The notes below the pieces were generated by a model. The model was not told where the DNA came from. It ran no database searches and saw only the letters and a list, made by a program, of their open reading frames with translations. Below, piece by piece: positions 63,289 to 64,000 of a stretch of 64,000 nucleotides of DNA. The position numbers and the translations under genes were made by a program. Numbering within the stretch: position 1 is the stretch's first letter; the number at the start of each line of letters is the position of its first letter. Origin of the DNA: Gallionella sp. GTDB lineage: Bacteria > Pseudomonadota > Gammaproteobacteria > Burkholderiales > Gallionellaceae. Location: assembly GCA_030681375.1 (NCBI GenBank), contig JAUXWM010000080.1, forward strand, positions 1-64,000, written 5' to 3'.

Positions 63289-64000
63289 TCAAAATCCCAA
63301 ACTTTCCAGTAAATCATCCACCTGATCCTGATTGGTCACGACGTTATTCTGCTTGTGTGGATTGATAACCGGACCGTTAAGCAATCCGGTATCGAATTCC
63401 GCCCTGATCTGCGGCGATGCATTTTCCAGCAGCAGGGACAGCAACTGCTGTTCCATTTGCTGGGTGACTTCGATAATCTTTTTGATAACCTGTCCGGTCA
63501 AATCCTGAAAATCCTGCGCCATCATGATTTCCAGCAAATAAGCATTGGTCGCCTTGGTTTGCTTGGGTACGATCTCAAGAAAAGCCTGCGTTTGCATGAC
63601 CAATGTCCTGAACTTGTCCACGTTCAACTTTTTCTCAAACAACAACTGCCATTGCCCTGCCAGACGACCCGCCTCCACTTCCATGTTCTCTACCAGTGGC
63701 TGTGCCGCTTCCGTCGCATTCAACACCCGCTCTGCCGCCTGCTGCGTCAAGGTAGCCACATAATTCAAGCGATCACGGGCATCAGGAATAGAGGAAGCCG
63801 CTTTCTCGATTTCCTTGTTCAGCCCTAGCTCGCGCAACGTATCGTGCAGGGTGCGCGCCATCTGCCCCAGCTGATTGATAACCTTGCCTGAATTCATCCC
63901 GTTCCCGGCAGCAATGCCAGGGGCTGAGCGCGGCTCAGGCGGCTGTTCATCATCAACATTCGCCGCAACGATGCTGTCGAAAAGCGCTTCTAGGTCATCG
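63289..64000 (-). CDS. cheZ: CheY-P phosphatase CheZ (5' end beyond window)
   Basis: CheZ dephosphorylates CheY-P. The frame remains open to the window edge; upstream of the internal ATG at 63897 it reads DDLEALFDSIVAANVDDEQPP, the typical CheZ N-terminal region, so the true start is outside. Catalytic residues are in AQDFQDLTGQVIKKI, and the C-terminal CheY-binding peptide is DQVDDLLESLGF. cheZ leads the visible che-flh-fliA-mot series; cheY would be expected just upstream. Confidence 0.93.
   Translation of the reverse strand, partial: DDLEALFDSIVAANVDDEQPPEPRSAPGIAAGNGMNSGKVINQLGQMARTLHDTLRELGLNKEIEKAASSIPDARDRLNYVATLTQQAAERVLNATEAAQPLVENMEVEAGRLAGQWQLLFEKKLNVDKFRTLVMQTQAFLEIVPKQTKATNAYLLEIMMAQDFQDLTGQVIKKIIEVTQQMEQQLLSLLLENASPQIRAEFDTGLLNGPVINPHKQNNVVTNQDQVDDLLESLGF

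Overview
The window is chromosomal DNA of a motile betaproteobacterium. The evidence is the gene order and protein types: a fliC-flaG-fliD-fliST block, fliE divergent from fliFGHIJKLMNOPQR, flgA divergent from flgBCDEFGHIJKL, and cheZ-cheA-cheR-cheB-flhBAFG-fliA-motCD. The mix resembles Nitrosomonadales (Gallionellaceae-like), but that is a family-level guess. FlhF, FlhG and a MotC/MotD stator pair point to a polar flagellum. About 45 of roughly 65 genes are flagellar, motor or chemotaxis genes; no master regulator (FlhDC or FleQ type) and no cheY lie inside.

Layout. 1-3340 is accessory DNA: an IS3-family insertion sequence, a truncated gene remnant, and a two-gene cassette (unknown 162-aa protein plus ADP-ribosylglycohydrolase) bracketed by two near-identical 14-bp palindromes. 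It abuts tRNA-Arg(ACG) and tRNA-Ser(GCT), then lysC and a YebC-family gene. 5.7-11.4 kb holds a Ser/Thr kinase with a coiled-coil tail, an orphan LuxR-type response regulator, a diguanylate cyclase and a GSU2403-type nucleotidyltransferase-fold gene with related palindromes at both ends. 11.5-18.7 kb is the flagellin/filament-cap block, ending in a second FliK-like gene, an FlhB C-domain homologue and ycgR. 18.8-30.6 kb is fliE and the fliF-fliR operon (basal body, C-ring, export gate). 30.7-32.7 kb is minCDE on the minus strand. 33.0-34.6 kb is a triple-PAS diguanylate cyclase. 34.7-45.6 kb is the rod/hook/junction operon flgB to flgL, with flgA divergent. Between flgA and flgMN sits a three-gene minus-strand cassette (aromatic-type PLP decarboxylase, TPR/ATP-grasp protein, second fold-type-I PLP enzyme) with no obvious flagellar role. 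51.8-64.0 kb is motD, motC, fliA, flhG, flhF, flhA, flhB, cheB, cheR, cheA and a 5'-truncated cheZ.

Regulation. Three strong sigma-28 promoters share the form TAAAG(A/T)(A/T)T-N11-NCCGAT(A)(A/T): in front of fliC (11519-11545), flgM (50818-50844) and flgKL (37852-37878, minus). This fits a classical FliA/FlgM late-gene switch, and both fliA and flgM are present.

The most unusual feature is a set of short tandem repeats with an exact 7-bp period scattered through the flagellar loci. One family (CTAGTCG-like arms around a CTACGC core) makes long inverted elements in the gaps fliE/fliF, flgF/flgG, fliA/flhG and cheA/cheZ. A second (GGACTGA-like) lies in fliT/fliK-like, fliQ/fliR and flgI/flgH gaps. 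Heptad tracts have also entered reading frames without breaking them: in fliI (N terminus), flgJ (interdomain linker) and cheA (linker). The other main candidates for new biology are the decarboxylase/ATP-grasp/PLP cassette and the palindrome-flanked ADP-ribosylglycohydrolase pair.
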